DNA of 64,000 bases. Origin: Quillaja saponaria. Taxonomy: Eukaryota > Streptophyta > Magnoliopsida > Fabales > Quillajaceae. Position numbers and translations under genes: made by a program. Under the pieces are notes generated by a model, which had not been told where the DNA came from, did not search any database, and saw only the letters and a program-made list of their open reading frames with translations. Of this stretch, positions 61,711 through 64,000 are shown one piece after another (position 1 is the stretch's first letter; each line of letters starts with the position of its first letter). The stretch spans positions 34,655,235 to 34,719,234 of the forward strand of contig CM055607.1 of NCBI GenBank assembly GCA_029379385.1. Direction: 5' to 3'.

Positions 61711-62759
61711 GTACTATGGTTGTACTATTACTCAATATGAACTGGCGCCATTTTATGTCTACATTTTCTAGGAAAAGAGATCTATTTTATGTTAACATTT
61801 CCTATTACCTTGAGTTTCTGATTTCTCTTAACTAATTCAGCGTTCATCAGTGAGGAGAAAACTAAAACTTCTTGAGCACTCTTAGGGTACTACGGATAAC
61901 AAAGTGTCTTGTTAAGGGTATTTCGTGTTCCTTTGTCCGCTACAGCCACAAGGCATTTTCAAGTTTTGTTGAAGTGCACCAAAATGCTATGCATTAAATA
62001 TGTGGCAATGCAATTTCATATCTCAGCTAAGCTGATGATTTCCTTAAAGGAGATATGCACCAATTCCAAGTGTATAATTAACCAAACGTACTTCTGACTA
62101 GAAAAATAAAATATTAAGCTATAAATCCCCAACGGAGTAAAGTAAGAGCAGATAGTTGCAAGCAAACACTAACAAAATTTAATGTGAATAAATTCCTTAC
62201 CTGAACATTATCACTCCTTCAATTTCTCCTTGAAGTTACAAGCACTTGTAATTATGGGTCACGTATACCAAAGAATTCGATACTCAAATAGTATTCCAAC
62301 AAAATAGAACTGAGTAGAAGAAAAATGGCAATTAACAAACCATTGCTTACAAAATAGTCCTTGTATCTTAACTAGGGAACCATAATCTAGAATGGTGCAC
62401 AAACTCCAAAACTAAGAACCATGGACATATGGCTCAGAAAGGAAATATTATGTTGCAAAGCTTGAACCCTTTTGTCGTCTAATTTATAAAACAAGGCCAA
62501 AACTGACCCTGTTAATAGATATGCATAGGTAAATGCATCATGCTTAAGTTGCACATGATCATAATTTAAAGCTCCAAATATACCAAAATGAGCTTGAACA
62601 AGCAGTATTACATATAGAAGGCCTCCTCAGGCTTCAATCAAAACAACCAGGGGATCCTGATCATGTATCAAAACTCCCCGGGTCAATGCAGCAAGACAAT
62701 CAGAAGCACGAAGGATAGAGGAGTATGAAGCCTCATGCAGTAATATACCTAATACCTTC

Positions 62760-63215
62760 CCTCATCATGACTCGAAAATAATTGCAAGCTTCATCAAAAT
62801 TGTCATTATCAACACATCCCATAATAATCACGTTCCAGGTAACAATATCTCTATCTGCTATATAGTATTGAACAACTTTAATGCACCTTCAAACAACCCA
62901 CATTTACGATACTTGTCCATCAATGAGTTCTTAACATAAGACAACATTATCACACCGTGCTTAACAATGATTCCATGGACTTGTTTCCCTAAGAATCTAT
63001 CTCTCTCAAAACTCCTACTGCCAGCAATCATTGAATACAAAGAAACAAGGCTTATTTCAAGCATTATATCAAACATCCTTTCTACTGAACTAATGTCCAA
63101 ACACTTAACGCACATGTCAACCAATGCACTATCTACCAAGACATCAGTTTCATCCCATGCTTCCAAATTAAACCATGCATTTGCACACCATGAGTAGTAA
63201 CCATGACATCCACAA
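62760..63215 (-). pseudogene. Degenerate PPR protein fragment, copy B
   Basis: Same pseudogene as in copy A. Its longest open piece (63166–62858) reads VDSALVDMCVKC, ISSVERMFDIM, SLYSMIAGSRSFERDRF, GKQVHGIIVKHG and KCGLFEGALKLF. Further on are VTWNVIIMGC and NFDEACNYF in another frame. A frame break lies before ETDVLVD, and the 79-base gap fuses DRFL to GKQVHG. Confidence 0.8.
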
Positions 63216-63809
63216 AAGCTGGTAGAAACGCTAAGAAAATAAATGGGTTTGGATAAATACTGCTAATCTCATTCAGTTAAAATATGTCAAGGCTTGAAAG
63301 GTCCATACGCTAGAATGCAAGACGGCAACAGTGGGCTAGGATTAATGTCATGTCGCCAAGAGAAAGTCCATTCAAGCCATAGACAGCAGACTCTAGCGGG
63401 AGGAGTTGAAAACAAAAATCGGGCTTATGGGGTATAGGATCAGACCCCAATAAAAGGGATTACAACTGGGCTGAACTGCTCAAATACAGCAGAATATTTG
63501 TTGGGCTGTTAATGTAGACACAGATAACCAGTCCTACAGCTGAATTTGTGGCAATGGCAATATTGTAAAATTAGGAAACAAAGAAAGAAATAAGATTTTT
63601 GGTAAAGAAGTGATGATATGAAGAAATTTCACAAAACTAAGGTGAAATCCTAATAATTTTTTCTTTTGTGAAAAATAAAATAAAATTGTAATCTATAAAT
63701 ATCATTTGCAATGTCCTTAAAGGCATAAATTGTGAGTTAATATGTTGATGTATTATGAAATTTTAATAATATAATTAGTTAAAATTGTAATCAATTACTA
63801 TAAAAATAT

Positions 63810-64000
63810 TACAACACATAAATTGACAGAATTACTAATTATTTATTATAAAAAAATATGCTAGTTCATAAACTCTCTGTGTTACTATCACATAAATCTT
63901 TAGCTACTGTCAATTTAATATAAAATAATTTCTAATAAATAAATCGTCAGTCATTATCAATATATCATAAAATATTTTTTAACACAAATTATAAAAATGA
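63810..64000. repeat. Start of the AT-rich tandem array in copy B
   Basis: Matches 57960–58150 nearly base for base (acacataaattgacagaa…, taaataaatcgtcag…). Truncated by the window edge. Confidence 0.8.

Larger units (their letters stand above)
61711..64000. repeat. Segmental duplication, copy B (continues past the window)
   Basis: Direct repeat of the block starting at 55787, from gtactatggt onward. Differences are scattered substitutions, a few 1–10 base indels and one 79-base gap. It ends with the start of the same AT-rich array (63810–64000). Confidence 0.92.

Noticed and set aside
1..64000. CRISPR arrays, bacterial operons, riboswitches, tRNA or rRNA genes
   Set aside because: No evenly spaced identical repeats, no operon spacing, and no convincing tRNA A/B boxes or rRNA stretches were seen by eye. 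A tRNAscan-SE or Rfam run would be decisive.

Overview
This is a 64-kb stretch of an AT-rich nuclear genome from a eudicot plant. The evidence is GT–AG introns throughout, T-rich intron and intergenic sequence, and only plant gene families (NPF transporter, CE13 pectin acetylesterase, R2R3-MYB, PIF-type bHLH, RCI2, germin-like). The gene set is ordinary euchromatin. A woody rosid such as Citrus would fit, but the sequence alone does not prove the species.

Layout from left to right: the first exon of a germin-like protein gene running off the left edge (− strand, 503–611); a complete 17-exon FEN1 flap endonuclease gene (−, 3023–8037); about 6 kb of gene-free DNA with an 863-bp Mutator-like MITE; a six-exon NRT1/PTR-family transporter (+, 14229–16782); 7.4 kb of gene-free AT-rich DNA with a second MITE; a 12-exon pectin acetylesterase (+, 24205–28111); an R2R3-MYB of the MYB61/MYB50/MYB86 type (−, 32298–33934); a 7-kb gap; a glutamate/lysine-rich repeat protein (+, 40845–44599) whose reading frame is broken once; a PIF3-like phytochrome-interacting bHLH gene (−, 46536–50244) with a one-base gain and stop inside the bHLH domain; then a repeat-rich end with a small RCI2/PMP3 stress gene (+, 59677–59847). 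The genes share no operon-like logic. They are independent plant loci.

The last 8 kb has the most structure that genes do not explain. A block starting at 55787 reappears in direct orientation at 61711 and continues past the window end, so the unit is about 5.9 kb and includes RCI2. Each copy carries a degenerate PPR pseudogene on the − strand and the start of a diverged AT-rich tandem array (period about 47 bp, roughly 57960–59035). A remnant of an APC11 RING exon lies just left of the second copy.

I found no clear sign of an undescribed molecular system. The points most worth a second look are the PIF3-like stop inside bHLH, the in-frame repeat expansion plus frameshift in the Glu-rich gene, the 5.9-kb duplication predicting a second RCI2 copy just outside the window, the 47-bp array, and two MITEs with 9-bp target duplications. 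Exon boundaries were read by eye from splice sites and protein-family continuity. No alignment or transcript data were available.
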